Shown: positions 26,319 through 36,311, counted from the first letter of the stretch. The stretch is DNA of 64,000 nucleotides from Tropicimonas aquimaris (GCF_042676185.1 NZ_JBHTJT010000012.1:172303-236302), one strand, 5' to 3'. Notes: generated from the sequence alone by a model not told the origin. Made by a program: numbers and translations.

Positions 26319-28952
26319 TCACTCGATCACGCCGTCGTCTTCGGCCTTCGCCGCAGCCTTCCTGGCTGGTGCCTTTTTCGCCGTGCTCTTCTTGGTGGCG
26401 GTCTTTTTCGCGGCCGGTTTCTTGGCCGCGGCCTTCTTGCGACCGCCCTTCTTGGCAGACTTCTCGGAAATCAACGCCAGTGCCTGCTCCATGGTGAGCG
26501 ATTGCGGCTCCGTGTCCTTGGGCAGGGTCGCGTTGATCTTGCCCCATTTCACATAAGGCCCGTAGCGTCCTTCCATGACATTGATCGGCCCGCCCTCCTC
26601 GGGGTGCTCGCCCAGCTCCTTGAGCGGCTTGGCGGCCGCCGCGCCCCGGCCGCGCGGGTTCGACCGTTTCTCGGCCAGCATCTCCACGGCCCGGTTCATG
26701 CCGACCTCGAACACCTCGGCCGGGTCCTTGAGGTTGGCGTAGACCGGCTTCTCGTCGCCCGGCGCCTGGTGCGCGATGTAAGGGCCGAAGCGGCCGAAGT
26801 TGGATGTGATCATCCCGCCCTCGGGGTGCTCGCCGATCTCCCGGGGCAGGCTCAGAAGCGTCAGCGCCTTCTCGAGGTCAATGTCCTCGGCGCGCCAGCC
26901 CTTGGGCAGGCTCGATCGCGGCGGCTTGGGATTTTCCTCGGTGGCGTCGCCACGCTGCACGTAGGGGCCGAAACGGCCGTCGCGCAGGGTGATCTTGTCC
27001 TCGTTGTCGTAGCCCAGCAGCTTCCCGTCCGGCCCTATCCCGGATTCCTCGGTGCCCGGCGGGCCGAAGGGTCGGGTGTAGCGGCATTCGGGGTAGTTCG
27101 AGCAGCCGATGAAGGCGCCGCCCGACCGCGCAGTGCGCATCGAGAGCCGGCCGTTTCCGCAGTTCGGGCAGGCGCGCGGGTCGCTGCCATCCTCGGTCGG
27201 CGGGAACAGGTGCGGCTCCAGCACCTCGTTGATCTTTTCCAGCACGTCAGTGATCCGCAGCTCCGAGGTCTCGGAGATCGCGGCGGAGAAATCGCGCCAG
27301 AACCGCGCCAGCACGTCCTTGTAATCGGCCTCTCCGGCAGAGACGTGGTCCAGTTCCTCCTCCAGCCCGGCGGTGAAGTCATAGCTCACGTAGCGGCGGA
27401 AGTAGTTCATCAGGAAGGCGATGACGAGCCGGCCCTTGTCCTCGGGGAACAGCCGGTTCTTGTCCTTTCGGACGTAGCCGCGGTCCTGGATCGTAGTGAC
27501 GATGGAGGCGTAGGTCGAGGGCCGGCCGATACCGAGCTCTTCCATCCGCTTGACCAGCGTGGCCTCGGTGTAGCGCGGCGGCGGCTGGGTGAAATGCTGC
27601 TCGGGCGTGATCTCGTGCTTCCTGGCCGGCTCGCCCTGCATGATCGCGGGCAGGCGCTTGCCGTCCTCGTCTTCGGCGACGTCGTCGCGCCCTTCCTCAT
27701 AGACCTTGAGGAATCCGTCGAAGAGCACGACTTGCCCGGTGGCGCGCAGGCCGACCTGCCCATCGGCGCTGGTGATGTCCACGGTGGTCCGTTCCAAGCG
27801 GGCCGCTTCCATCTGGCTGGCGAGGGTCCGCTTCCAGATCAGGTCATACAGCTTGCGCTGGTCGGCTTCCGAGACCTTCAGGCTCGCGGCGTCCCGCGTC
27901 ATGTCCGTCGGGCGGATGCATTCGTGCGCTTCCTGCGCGTTCTTGGCCTTGTTCTTGTAGATCCGCGGTGCGCTCGGCACGTATTCGGCGCCGTAGCGGT
28001 CCTTGATTGCGTCGCGCGCGGCGGCGACGGCCTCGGGGGCCATGTCGATGCCGTCGGTCCGCATGTAGGTGATCAGCCCGGCCTCGTAGAGACGCTGGGC
28101 GGCGTTCATCGTCTGCCGGGCGCCCATGCCGAACTTGCGGCTCGCCTCCTGTTGCAGGGTCGAGGTCATGAACGGCGCCGACGGGTTCCGGCTGCCCGGG
28201 CGGGCCTCCACCTCGGAGACGGTCAGATCGCGCGAGGTGATCGCCTGCACGGCCAGTTCGGCGGCGGTCTCGTTGGCGATGTCGAACTTGTCGAGCTTCT
28301 TGCTGGCAAGCGCGGTGAGCCGGGCCTCGTAGGTCTGGCCACGCGGCGTTTCGAGCAGCGCCTTGACCGTCCAGTATTCCTGAGCGCGGAAGGCCTCGAT
28401 CTCCATCTCCCGCTCTACGATCAGTCGCAGGCAAACCGACTGCACGCGCCCGGCGGAGCGGGATCCGGGCAGCTTGCGCCAGAGCACCGGGGAGAGGTTG
28501 AAACCTACAAGATAATCCAGCGCCCGGCGGGCAAGATAGGCGTCGACCAGCGGCTGATCGACCTGGCGGGGCGATTTCATCGCCTCTGTCACGGCGGATT
28601 TGGTGATGGCGTTGAACACGACCCGCGACACTGCGGTATCCTTTCGGATCGCCCGGCGCTTGCGAAGTGTCTCCTCCAGGTGCCAGCTGATCGCCTCTCC
28701 CTCACGGTCGGGGTCGGTCGCGAGGATCAACTCGTTGTCATCCTTCAGAGCATCCGCAATTGCCTTCACATGCTTGCGAGAATCGTTGCCGACCTCCCAG
28801 GTCATCTCGAATTCGTGCTCAGGATCTACCGATCCGTCCTTGGGAGGCAGATCGCGGACGTGCCCGTAAGATGCCAGAACAACGTAGTCGCCGCCCAGAT
28901 ACTTGTTGATTGTCTTGGCCTTGGCTGGCGATTCGACGACGACGACGGGCAT
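26319..28952 (-). CDS. topA: DNA topoisomerase I
   Basis: 877 residues from the ATG at 28952, where the TOPRIM start MPVVVVESPAKAKTINKYLG is the family beginning. TOPRIM metal site DPDREGEA (about 66-73) and the catalytic Tyr in YMRTDGIDM are intact. One C4 zinc motif (CPNCG...CSNYPEC) follows, then repeated topoisomerase C-terminal modules (GRFGPYVQRG, FGRFGPYIAH, GRYGPYVKW). The last about 50 residues are a Lys/Ala-rich tail. It relaxes negative supercoils. Its upstream neighbour is dprA, a common pairing in bacteria. Confidence 0.96.
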   Translation of the reverse strand: MPVVVVESPAKAKTINKYLGGDYVVLASYGHVRDLPPKDGSVDPEHEFEMTWEVGNDSRKHVKAIADALKDDNELILATDPDREGEAISWHLEETLRKRRAIRKDTAVSRVVFNAITKSAVTEAMKSPRQVDQPLVDAYLARRALDYLVGFNLSPVLWRKLPGSRSAGRVQSVCLRLIVEREMEIEAFRAQEYWTVKALLETPRGQTYEARLTALASKKLDKFDIANETAAELAVQAITSRDLTVSEVEARPGSRNPSAPFMTSTLQQEASRKFGMGARQTMNAAQRLYEAGLITYMRTDGIDMAPEAVAAARDAIKDRYGAEYVPSAPRIYKNKAKNAQEAHECIRPTDMTRDAASLKVSEADQRKLYDLIWKRTLASQMEAARLERTTVDITSADGQVGLRATGQVVLFDGFLKVYEEGRDDVAEDEDGKRLPAIMQGEPARKHEITPEQHFTQPPPRYTEATLVKRMEELGIGRPSTYASIVTTIQDRGYVRKDKNRLFPEDKGRLVIAFLMNYFRRYVSYDFTAGLEEELDHVSAGEADYKDVLARFWRDFSAAISETSELRITDVLEKINEVLEPHLFPPTEDGSDPRACPNCGNGRLSMRTARSGGAFIGCSNYPECRYTRPFGPPGTEESGIGPDGKLLGYDNEDKITLRDGRFGPYVQRGDATEENPKPPRSSLPKGWRAEDIDLEKALTLLSLPREIGEHPEGGMITSNFGRFGPYIAHQAPGDEKPVYANLKDPAEVFEVGMNRAVEMLAEKRSNPRGRGAAAAKPLKELGEHPEEGGPINVMEGRYGPYVKWGKINATLPKDTEPQSLTMEQALALISEKSAKKGGRKKAAAKKPAAKKTATKKSTAKKAPARKAAAKAEDDGVIE

Positions 28953-29085
28953 ACGGATGGCCTTTTGAAAGGGTTCGATCAATTGGCGGCGGAAGATGTG
29001 GTGCCTTCGGGGGCTTGTCAATGCGGCGGCGCAGCGGTCCCGTGGACGCGTCGAATTGCATGCCGTTTCTGGATGGCGCCGCCGA

Positions 29086-30294
29086 TCAGGCGCTGCGGGC
29101 AAGCAGTCCGCCGGGGTGACGCACAACGGCACCGTCCATCTCCAGCGCGAGGAGTTCTTCAGCCACGGCGGGCGCCGGCAGGCAAAGATCGCGAAGCAGT
29201 TGATCCTCGGAAAGAGGCGTCAGTCCGAGAAAGGACAGAATCCGGTTGCGCAACGGATCGCCCGGCACTGCGGCATGCTGCGCGTCGCGGTTGAGCCGAG
29301 GCGGCCTGTTGCCGTCGGGCGCGGCAGGAGCGGGTTCCGTGTCGAGGCGCCTGCCCGGGCCGCGCCGGACTGGCGCGCGGTGCGTCCCAGGCCGGCTGGA
29401 AGGCGCGGCTCCGAGGGCGTCGAGGACATCATCGGCATTCCGCACCAGTGTCGCGCCGTCGCGAATCAGCAGGTTGCAGCCCGACGCGCGGCCATCGAAG
29501 GGATGACCCGGAACGGCCAGCACCTCCCGGCCCTGGTCGAGTGCGTCCCGGGCAGTGATCAGGCTGCCCGATTTCGTCGCCGCCTCCACCACCAGCACGG
29601 CACGGGCGATTCCGGATATGATGCGGTTCCGGCGCGGGAAATGGCGTGCCTGTGGCTGGGTTCCTGGCGGCATTTCCGAGACGATCAGCCCGGTCTCCGC
29701 GATTCGGGCAGTGAGTGTGGCGTTTTCCTTCGGGTAGACGACGTCGACTCCGCCGGCGACGACCGCGACTGTGCCGGTCGGAAGCGCTGCGGCATGGGCT
29801 TCGGCGTCGATACCGCGGGCGAGGCCGGAGGCGACTGCAAGTCCGGCTTCCCCGAGGCCGCGTGCGATGGTGGCAGCAGTGCGGCGACCGATGCTGGAAG
29901 CGTTTCGCGCACCGACCATTGCAACGGCTTCCCGTCGGCTCATTGCCACCTGCCCCCGAACCCAAAGAAGCGGCGGCGCATCGGTGACCTCTGCAAGGGC
30001 CGACGGGTAGTGAGGCTCGCCGACGAAGACCGGCGTCGCCCCGACGCTGCGGCCTGCGGCCAGTTCCCGTTCCGCGATCTCCAGGGGGCAGGGGCGGTAT
30101 CCGGCAACACCGGCCGCGGCCGCTATTCCGGGCAGTGCCTCCAGAGCCGCCTCCGCGTCGCCGTCGTATTCCGCCATGAGCCTGTAGAAGGTCGCGGTGC
30201 CGACCCGATGGGATCGCAAGAGACGCAGCCAGGACTGTCGGGTTCCTTCCGAGGTGGGTGGTGCGAGGGGGGGTGGGGAAGAAAACAAATCCAA
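29086..30294 (-). CDS. dprA: DNA processing protein DprA (Smf)
   Basis: 402 residues. The Rossmann-like DprA core shows VAMVGARNASSIGRR, ASGLARGIDAEAH and the SEMPPGTQP-ARHFPRRNRIISG block. A small N-terminal SAM-like domain precedes it, and a winged-helix DprA-C region closes the protein (LLRDLCLPAPAVAEELLALEMDG). It loads RecA on incoming single-stranded DNA during transformation and is also conserved in non-competent bacteria. The stop is 133 bp from the topA start. Confidence 0.95.
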   Translation of the reverse strand: MDLFSSPPPLAPPTSEGTRQSWLRLLRSHRVGTATFYRLMAEYDGDAEAALEALPGIAAAAGVAGYRPCPLEIAERELAAGRSVGATPVFVGEPHYPSALAEVTDAPPLLWVRGQVAMSRREAVAMVGARNASSIGRRTAATIARGLGEAGLAVASGLARGIDAEAHAAALPTGTVAVVAGGVDVVYPKENATLTARIAETGLIVSEMPPGTQPQARHFPRRNRIISGIARAVLVVEAATKSGSLITARDALDQGREVLAVPGHPFDGRASGCNLLIRDGATLVRNADDVLDALGAAPSSRPGTHRAPVRRGPGRRLDTEPAPAAPDGNRPPRLNRDAQHAAVPGDPLRNRILSFLGLTPLSEDQLLRDLCLPAPAVAEELLALEMDGAVVRHPGGLLARSA

Positions 30295-30454
30295 ACCGTC
30301 GTCGCTCCGTCTCTTGCTGGCACCATGGCTACAGGGGAAACGGTTAATCGCTCGTAAACGCGGATCGGAATTCCAGACCGGATCATAGAGGGGCCGATGA
30401 GCCGGAACGTTCGGCCCGCCAACTCGCCTCCGTTACCGGCAGTGCGTCAACCCG

Positions 30455-31909
30455 TCAGGCAGCCGAGCCGCCCACGGTCAGGCCGCCGATGCGCAAGGTC
30501 GGCTGGCCGACGCCGACCGGCACCCATTGCCCGGCCTTGCCGCAATTGCCGATTCCGGGGTCGAGGGACATGTCGTTGCCGATGGCGGTGATTCGCGACA
30601 GGGCGGTCGGACCGTCGCCGATCAGGGTGGCGCCCTTGACCGGCGCGCCGACCTTTCCGTCCTTCACCCGGTAGGCCTCGGTGCAGGAAAAGACGAATTT
30701 GCCGTTCGTGATATCGACCTGGCCGCCGCCGAAGCCGACGGCATAGAGACCGTCCTTCAGCTCGGACAATATCTCCTCAGGCGAGGCGTCGCCGGCGAGC
30801 ATGTAGGTGTTGGTCATCCGCGGCATCGGGGCGTGGGCATAGCTCTCGCGGCGGCCGTTGCCGGTGGGCGCGACGCCCATAAGCCGAGCATTCTGGCGGT
30901 CCTGCATGTAGCCCACGAGGATGCCGTCCTCGATCAGCACGTTGCGGTGCGAGGGGGTGCCCTCGTCATCGACGGTGATCGAGCCGCGGCGGTCCGGGAT
31001 CGTGCCGTCGTCGAGTACGGTGACGCCGGGCGAGGCGATTCGCTGCCCCATCAGACCGGCGAAGGCGGAGGTGCCCTTGCGATTCGCGTCTCCCTCCAGG
31101 CCGTGACCGATGGCCTCATGCAGCAGGATGCCGGGCCAGCCGGGGCCGAGCACCACGTCCATCACCCCGGCAGGGGCGGGTTCCGCCTCGAGATTGACCA
31201 GCGCGATGCGCAGGGCTTCGCGGGTCACGCCCTCCCAGTGGGTGCGGTCGAGCAGGCCATCGAGGCCCGCACGCCCGCCGCCGCCGGTTCCGCCCTGTTC
31301 GCGCCGCCCGTCCTGCTCGACGATCACGCTCACGTTCAGCCGGCTCATCGGGCGGCTGTCGGCCACGATGGTGCCGTCGGGGCGCAGGATGGTGACTTCC
31401 TGCAAGGAGGCGGCGAGGGTGGCAGAGACCTGCACGACACGCGGGTCGAGGGCGCGGGCGAAGGCGTCGATCTCGCGCAAGGTCTGGATCTTTAAAGGAA
31501 ATTCGGCGTCCGAGATCGGGTTGTCATCGCGATAGAGCCGTTGATTCGTCGCCGCGGGCCCCTCTGCCAGCGTGCCGCCGCCCGCGCCGACGGCCAGCCT
31601 GGCCGTTCCGGCGGCGCGCTGCAGCGCCGCCTCGGAGATTTCGGTGGAATGCGCGTAGCCGGCGGTTTCGCCACGCACCGCACGCAGCCCGAACCCCTCG
31701 GAGGCATCGTAGCTCGCCGTTTTCAGGCGGCCGTCATCGAAGACCAGCGCCTCCGACCGCCGACGCTCCAGGAAGATTTCGCCGTCGTCGGCGCCGAGCG
31801 TTGCTTCCTGAAGCGTACGGAGGGCGGACTCCCTGTCGAGAAGAGTCTCGAAGGGGCGAAAAGGCGCATTTTCGGTGGAGGTCAAGGCGATGCTCCTGTC
31901 TGTCGACAT
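30455..31909 (-). CDS. tldD: metalloprotease TldD
   Basis: 484 residues from the ATG at 31909 (a GTG ten codons upstream is also possible; neither has a strong ribosome-binding site). The zinc motif HEAIGHGLEGD (HExxxH) and GYMQDRQNARLMG are typical TldD. TldD with TldE processes small modified peptides such as microcins, and helps in CcdA degradation. A tldE gene is not in this window. Divergent from the coxB gene. Confidence 0.93.
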   Translation of the reverse strand: MSTDRSIALTSTENAPFRPFETLLDRESALRTLQEATLGADDGEIFLERRRSEALVFDDGRLKTASYDASEGFGLRAVRGETAGYAHSTEISEAALQRAAGTARLAVGAGGGTLAEGPAATNQRLYRDDNPISDAEFPLKIQTLREIDAFARALDPRVVQVSATLAASLQEVTILRPDGTIVADSRPMSRLNVSVIVEQDGRREQGGTGGGGRAGLDGLLDRTHWEGVTREALRIALVNLEAEPAPAGVMDVVLGPGWPGILLHEAIGHGLEGDANRKGTSAFAGLMGQRIASPGVTVLDDGTIPDRRGSITVDDEGTPSHRNVLIEDGILVGYMQDRQNARLMGVAPTGNGRRESYAHAPMPRMTNTYMLAGDASPEEILSELKDGLYAVGFGGGQVDITNGKFVFSCTEAYRVKDGKVGAPVKGATLIGDGPTALSRITAIGNDMSLDPGIGNCGKAGQWVPVGVGQPTLRIGGLTVGGSAA

Positions 31910-32071
31910 ATTCGCAAGTGACTTGATGACGCAAATCACCGGGTTGTGCAGTTTTTCGTAATATGGTCTCTAGACCGCAGGACACAACGGGCTCTTTCGC
32001 CCGGAGGCTGCGGCCGCCAGGGGGGGAGTCCGTTACGGCTTCGGCCGACTAGCGAACGGGACATATAACTG

Positions 32072-32968
32072 ATGCGATTTTCGACGCTGAAGAGCGGCCT
32101 GCCGGCTGCCCTTGCCGGTCTGACTGTATCCGGCGCCGCACTTGCGCAGGACGCGCTTGGCGATCTCGAGGTGAAGGGCGCGCCGACGCCGGGCGGGCTG
32201 GGCTTCCAGCCGGCGGTGACCGAACTGGCGCGCGACCTGCAGTGGCTGGACGGGATGATCAACGTGATCATCGCCGCCATCGTGCTTTTCGTGATCGCGC
32301 TGATGGGCTGGGTCGTCGTTCGGTTCAACCGCAAGAGCAACCCCGAGCCCGCGGGCTTCACCCACAACTCGCCGCTCGAGATTGCCTGGACGGTGGTGCC
32401 GATCATCATACTTATCTTCATCGGCTCGTTCTCGCTGCCGGTGCTCTTCAAGCAGCAGATCATCCCCGAGGGCGACGTCACCATCAAGGCGATCGGCAAC
32501 CAGTGGTACTGGTCCTACGAGTACCCCGACCACGAGTTCGCCTTCGACAGCTACATGATCGGCGCCGATGCCCAGAACAAGCTGACCCCCGAGGTCGAGG
32601 CGCAGCTGATCGAGGCCGGCTACGAGAAGGAGCACTTCCTGCTCGCGACCGATACCGCGGTGGTGGTTCCGGTGAACAAGACCATCGTCGTTCAGGTGAC
32701 GGCGGCCGACGTGATCCACTCCTGGACCATCCCGGCCTTTGGTGTGAAGCAGGACGCGGTGCCGGGCCGGCTTGCCGAGCTGTGGTTCAAGGCAGAGGAA
32801 GAAGGTGTCTACTTCGGTCAGTGCTCCGAGCTTTGCGGCATCGCCCACGCCTACATGCCGATCACAGTGAAGGTGGTCAGCGAGGAGGCCTACGAAGCCT
32901 GGCTCGACAGCGCCATCGAGGAATATGCCGGCAAGCCGCGCACCCTCGACGTGGCTTCGGCCGAGTAA
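32072..32968 (+). CDS. coxB: cytochrome c oxidase subunit II
   Basis: 298 residues with a signal-like N-terminus cut near AQDAL, then two membrane segments (about 60-85 and 105-130). The CuA site is intact: ADVIHSW for the first His, and CSELCGIAHAYM for the two Cys, Glu, His and Met ligands. It takes electrons from cytochrome c for the aa3-type oxidase. Subunit I is encoded elsewhere, as is usual in this group. First gene of the cox assembly operon. Confidence 0.97.
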   Translation: MRFSTLKSGLPAALAGLTVSGAALAQDALGDLEVKGAPTPGGLGFQPAVTELARDLQWLDGMINVIIAAIVLFVIALMGWVVVRFNRKSNPEPAGFTHNSPLEIAWTVVPIIILIFIGSFSLPVLFKQQIIPEGDVTIKAIGNQWYWSYEYPDHEFAFDSYMIGADAQNKLTPEVEAQLIEAGYEKEHFLLATDTAVVVPVNKTIVVQVTAADVIHSWTIPAFGVKQDAVPGRLAELWFKAEEEGVYFGQCSELCGIAHAYMPITVKVVSEEAYEAWLDSAIEEYAGKPRTLDVASAE

Positions 32969-33001
32969 GGCCCCGGGTCTCTAGGAGCCGACAGGTGAAC
33001 C

Positions 33002-33946
33002 ATGTCTGACACGAGCCTGCACAGCGTCCCCCGCAGCGCCGAGCCGGAGCTGAAGGACTACTTCGCCCTGCTCAAGCCGCGGGTGATGTCCCTGGTGGTC
33101 TTCACGGCGCTGGTCGGGCTGCTCGTTGCGCCGGTGCCTGTGCATCCCTTCATCATTTTCACCTCGGTCCTGTTCATCGCCATCGGCGGCGGGGCATCCG
33201 GGGCGCTGAACATGTGGTGGGATGCCGACATCGACCGGGTGATGCGCCGTACGGCGAAGCGTCCGATCCCGGCTGGCAAGGTGACCGAAGGCGAGGCGCT
33301 CGGCCTCGGAGTCGCGCTGTCCGGCCTATCGGTGATGATGCTGGCGCTTTCAGCCAACCTCTTCGCCGCCGGCCTGCTGGCCTTCACCATCTTCTTCTAT
33401 GTCGTGATCTACACGATGTGGCTCAAGCGCTGGACGCCGCAGAACATCGTCATCGGCGGTGCAGCCGGTGCGTTCCCTCCGATGATCGGCTGGGCGGTCG
33501 CCACGGGCGGGATCTCGGTCGAATCGGTGCTGATGTTCGCGCTGATCTTCATCTGGACGCCGCCACACTTCTGGGCGCTGGCGCTGTTCATGAAGTCCGA
33601 CTACGACGATGCCGGCGTGCCGATGCTGACCGTGACCCACGGCCACGACGCCACCCGCCGCCACATCCTCGCCTACACGGTGCTGCTGGCCGCCTGTTCG
33701 CTGGGCCTCGCCGTCACCTCGATCGGCGGTCCGGTCTATCTCGTCGCCGCGCTGGTGCTGAACTTCCGGTTCCTGGTGGGCGCCTGGAAAATCTGGAAGC
33801 GCAACACGCCGCAAGCCGAGGCAGACGCCTATGGCGAAGAAAAGCGGTTCTTCAAGCTGTCGCTGTGGTATCTCTTCCTCCACTTCTCGGCGCTGCTGGC
33901 CGACGCCACGCTGCGCGCCCTCGGAGTGTTTGGAGGCTGGGCATGA
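33002..33946 (+). CDS. ctaB: protoheme IX farnesyltransferase (heme O synthase)
   Basis: 314 residues with about nine membrane segments. The prenyltransferase motifs are NMWWDADIDRVMRRTAKRP (first Asp-rich site) and YDDAGVPML (second). It makes heme O, the precursor of heme A for the oxidase. It follows coxB after 33 bp and its stop overlaps the following small ORF. Confidence 0.95.
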   Translation: MSDTSLHSVPRSAEPELKDYFALLKPRVMSLVVFTALVGLLVAPVPVHPFIIFTSVLFIAIGGGASGALNMWWDADIDRVMRRTAKRPIPAGKVTEGEALGLGVALSGLSVMMLALSANLFAAGLLAFTIFFYVVIYTMWLKRWTPQNIVIGGAAGAFPPMIGWAVATGGISVESVLMFALIFIWTPPHFWALALFMKSDYDDAGVPMLTVTHGHDATRRHILAYTVLLAACSLGLAVTSIGGPVYLVAALVLNFRFLVGAWKIWKRNTPQAEADAYGEEKRFFKLSLWYLFLHFSALLADATLRALGVFGGWA

Positions 33947-34113
33947 TCCGGGCGACCCATGAACTGCACGAGCGCCGCAAGGGGCGCAATCTCGGGCTCG
34001 GGATCCTGCTGCTCGCCTTTGTCGGCATCGTCTTTGGCATGACCATCGTCAAGATCGGCAATGGCGAGGACGTGCTGGGAACGGGTATGGTCGCGGGGGA
34101 GGTGTCACAGTGA
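33943..34113 (+). CDS. small single-span protein of the cox operon
   Basis: 56 residues, too short for many gene finders. It starts at an ATG overlapping the ctaB stop by four bases and ends overlapping the ctaG GTG start (GTGA). A basic cytoplasmic start precedes one membrane segment (LGLGILLLAFVGIVFGMTIV, about 17-36), then a short periplasmic tail. Small proteins at this exact place are common in Rhodobacterales cox operons and may assist oxidase assembly; the function is inferred from position. Confidence 0.85.
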   Translation: MIRATHELHERRKGRNLGLGILLLAFVGIVFGMTIVKIGNGEDVLGTGMVAGEVSQ

Positions 34114-34682
34114 TCTTTCGCAACCTCACAGGCCCGAAGCGGACGCTCGCCCAGACCCTGAGCGTGGTCTTTGTCATGGGCTCGCTCGCCTGGGCGTCGG
34201 TGCCGCTTTACGACATGTTCTGCAAGGTCACCGGCTACGGCGGCACGACGAACACCGCCGACGCGGGCTCCGATGTTGTCCTGAACGAGACGATCAAGGT
34301 GCGCTTCGACGGTTCGCTCGAGCGGGGCATGCCCTGGAGCTTCAAGCCGATGCAGCGGGAAATGACCATCCGCCTCGGCGAGACCGGTCTGGCCTTCTAC
34401 GAGGCCCATAATCCCACCGATCGCCCCGTGGCGGGCTCGGCCAGCTACAATGTCGCTCCGTTCGACGCCGGGAACTACTTCGTCAAGATCGACTGCTTCT
34501 GCTTCGAGCAGCAGGTCCTGCAGCCGGGCGAGACGGTGCAGATGCCGGTCAGTTTCTACGTCGATCCGGAGATCCTCGAGGATCGCGACGCGAAGCACAC
34601 GCCGCAGATCACCCTTTCCTACACCTTCTACGAGATTGACCTGCCCGAAGAGCAGGCGGCGCTTGTGATCGCCGACGAATAA
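34110..34682 (+). CDS. ctaG: cytochrome c oxidase assembly protein CtaG (Cox11)
   Basis: 190 residues from a GTG coupled to the previous gene. One N-terminal anchor (about 12-30) and a periplasmic Ig-like domain. The copper site CFCFEQQ (about 129-135) delivers copper to CuB of subunit I. Length and motif are standard. Confidence 0.95.
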   Translation: MIFRNLTGPKRTLAQTLSVVFVMGSLAWASVPLYDMFCKVTGYGGTTNTADAGSDVVLNETIKVRFDGSLERGMPWSFKPMQREMTIRLGETGLAFYEAHNPTDRPVAGSASYNVAPFDAGNYFVKIDCFCFEQQVLQPGETVQMPVSFYVDPEILEDRDAKHTPQITLSYTFYEIDLPEEQAALVIADE

Positions 34683-34699
34683 CGCGCAAGGGACTTCCA

Positions 34700-35500
34700 A
34701 TGGCTCACGAAAAGAACCACGACTACCATATCCTGCAGCCGTCCATCTGGCCGTTCCTGGGCGCGGTGGGGGCCTTCATCATGCTGTTCGGCGCGGTGTT
34801 GTGGATGCACTCCATCACCCCGTTCCTGTTCTTCATCGGCCTCGTGCTGGTGCTCTACACCATGTACGCGTGGTGGGCCGAGACGATCGCCGAGGAGCAT
34901 GCAGGCGATCACACGCCGGTGGTGCTGATCGGACTGCGCTACGGCTTCATCCTCTTCATCATGTCCGAGGTGATGTTCTTCGCCGCCTGGTTCTGGTCGT
35001 TCTTCAAGCACGCCATGTACCCGATGGGCCCCGAAAGCCCGGCCGTAGACGGCGTCTGGCCGCCGGTGGGCATCGAGACGTTCGATCCCTGGCACCTGCC
35101 GCTGATCAACACGCTGATCCTGTTGCTCTCGGGGTGCGCAGCCACCTGGGCACACCACGCCCTCGTCCACGAGAACAACCGCAAGGACATGGCCACCGGC
35201 CTCATCCTCGCCGTGGCACTCGGTCTGCTGTTCACCTTCTTCCAGGCCTATGAGTACAGCCACGCCGCCTTCGGCTTCTCCGGCAACATCTATGGCGCCA
35301 ACTTCTTCATGGCGACCGGCTTCCACGGAGCGCACGTGATCATCGGCACCATCTTCCTGTTTGTCTGCTACCTGCGGGTGCGGGCCGGCCACTTCACCCA
35401 GGAAAGCCACCTCGGCTTCGAGGCCGCCGCCTGGTACTGGCACTTCGTGGACGTCGTCTGGCTGTTCCTGTTCACCGCCGTTTACATCTGGGGCGGCTGA
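34700..35500 (+). CDS. coxC: cytochrome c oxidase subunit III
   Basis: 266 residues with seven membrane segments. The motif ESHLGFEAAAWYWHFVDVVWL near the C-terminus is typical. It stabilises the oxidase core. It follows ctaG after 17 bp, completing the coxB-ctaB-ctaG-coxC order. Confidence 0.96.
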   Translation: MAHEKNHDYHILQPSIWPFLGAVGAFIMLFGAVLWMHSITPFLFFIGLVLVLYTMYAWWAETIAEEHAGDHTPVVLIGLRYGFILFIMSEVMFFAAWFWSFFKHAMYPMGPESPAVDGVWPPVGIETFDPWHLPLINTLILLLSGCAATWAHHALVHENNRKDMATGLILAVALGLLFTFFQAYEYSHAAFGFSGNIYGANFFMATGFHGAHVIIGTIFLFVCYLRVRAGHFTQESHLGFEAAAWYWHFVDVVWLFLFTAVYIWGG

Positions 35501-35515
35501 GCCGGAAGGCCGCTT

Positions 35516-35548
35516 GCCTCCGGCGGGGGTATTTGATCCAAGAAGAAG
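35516..35548. repeat. GCCTCCGGCGGGG-TATTT-CCAAGAAGAAG element
   Basis: A 33-bp GC-rich element just after coxC. A related inverted copy, with the same GCCTCCGGCGGGG-TATTT core, lies at 36312-36334, on the other side of surf1. The core also makes up the large inverted repeat near 1.26 kb. I know this as a frequent Rhodobacterales intergenic element; its role may be termination. Confidence 0.7.
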
Positions 35549-35598
35549 CGGGGCGCGGGACTGACCGGGCCCCGTTCTCATTGAAGGAGGGCGCGCAG

Positions 35599-36294
35599 GT
35601 GCGACGCTATCTGGCACCGCTGGCAATCGGACTGGTCGGCGCGGCGATCCTGATCTGGCTTGGCGTCTGGCAGCTTCAGCGCCTGGAGTGGAAGGAAGCG
35701 ATCCTGGAGGAGATCGACCAGCGCATCGCGGCCGATCCCGTTCCGCTGCCGGCCACGCCCGATCCCGAGCAGGACCGGTTCCTGCCAGTCGAGGTCTCTG
35801 GGCGCACCGACCCGCGCGAGTTGCATGTCCTGGTTTCGACCCGTCAGCTCGGAGCCGGCTTCCGGATCATCACTGGCTTCACCACCGAAGAGGGGCGTCG
35901 AATCCTGCTCGACAGGGGCTTCGTGGCTGCGGACCGGAAGGACGCGGGACGGCCGGCGGCCACGCTCATGATCACCGGCAACCTGCACTGGCCTGACGAG
36001 CGCGACCGCTATACGCCGGAGAACGATCCGGCGACGAATTACTGGTACGCCCGCGAAGTCGACGTGATGGCCGACGAGTTGGGCACCGAGCCGATCCTCG
36101 TGATCGCCCGCATGAGCTCCGGCTCCGACGCCTCGATCACCCCGCTGCCGGTGGACAGCTCCGGCATCCCGAATGACCACCTCGGCTATGCCGTGACGTG
36201 GTTCGGCCTCGCGCTTGTGTGGTTGGGGATGACAGCGCTGCAACTCTGGCGTATCTCACGCGGCGACCGTCGCAGCGCTGATGGGAAAGGGTAA
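35599..36294 (+). CDS. SURF1-family oxidase assembly protein
   Basis: 231 residues from a GTG at 35599 with GAAGGAGGG eight bases upstream; longer starts would run through the repeat element. Two membrane segments flank a periplasmic domain (about 8-26 and 205-222), the SURF1 topology. Motifs include WLGVWQLQRLEWKE and NDHLGYAVTWFGLA. It supports heme A insertion. It is the end of the oxidase cluster. Confidence 0.92.
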   Translation: MRRYLAPLAIGLVGAAILIWLGVWQLQRLEWKEAILEEIDQRIAADPVPLPATPDPEQDRFLPVEVSGRTDPRELHVLVSTRQLGAGFRIITGFTTEEGRRILLDRGFVAADRKDAGRPAATLMITGNLHWPDERDRYTPENDPATNYWYAREVDVMADELGTEPILVIARMSSGSDASITPLPVDSSGIPNDHLGYAVTWFGLALVWLGMTALQLWRISRGDRRSADGKG

Positions 36295-36311
36295 CCGCTC
36301 TCATCACCTGT

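Noticed and set aside
25194..29294. Very long plus-strand open frame opposite the MocR gene and topA
   Set aside because: It overlaps two clear genes on the other strand; codon pattern and protein content are those of an antisense shadow in GC-rich DNA.
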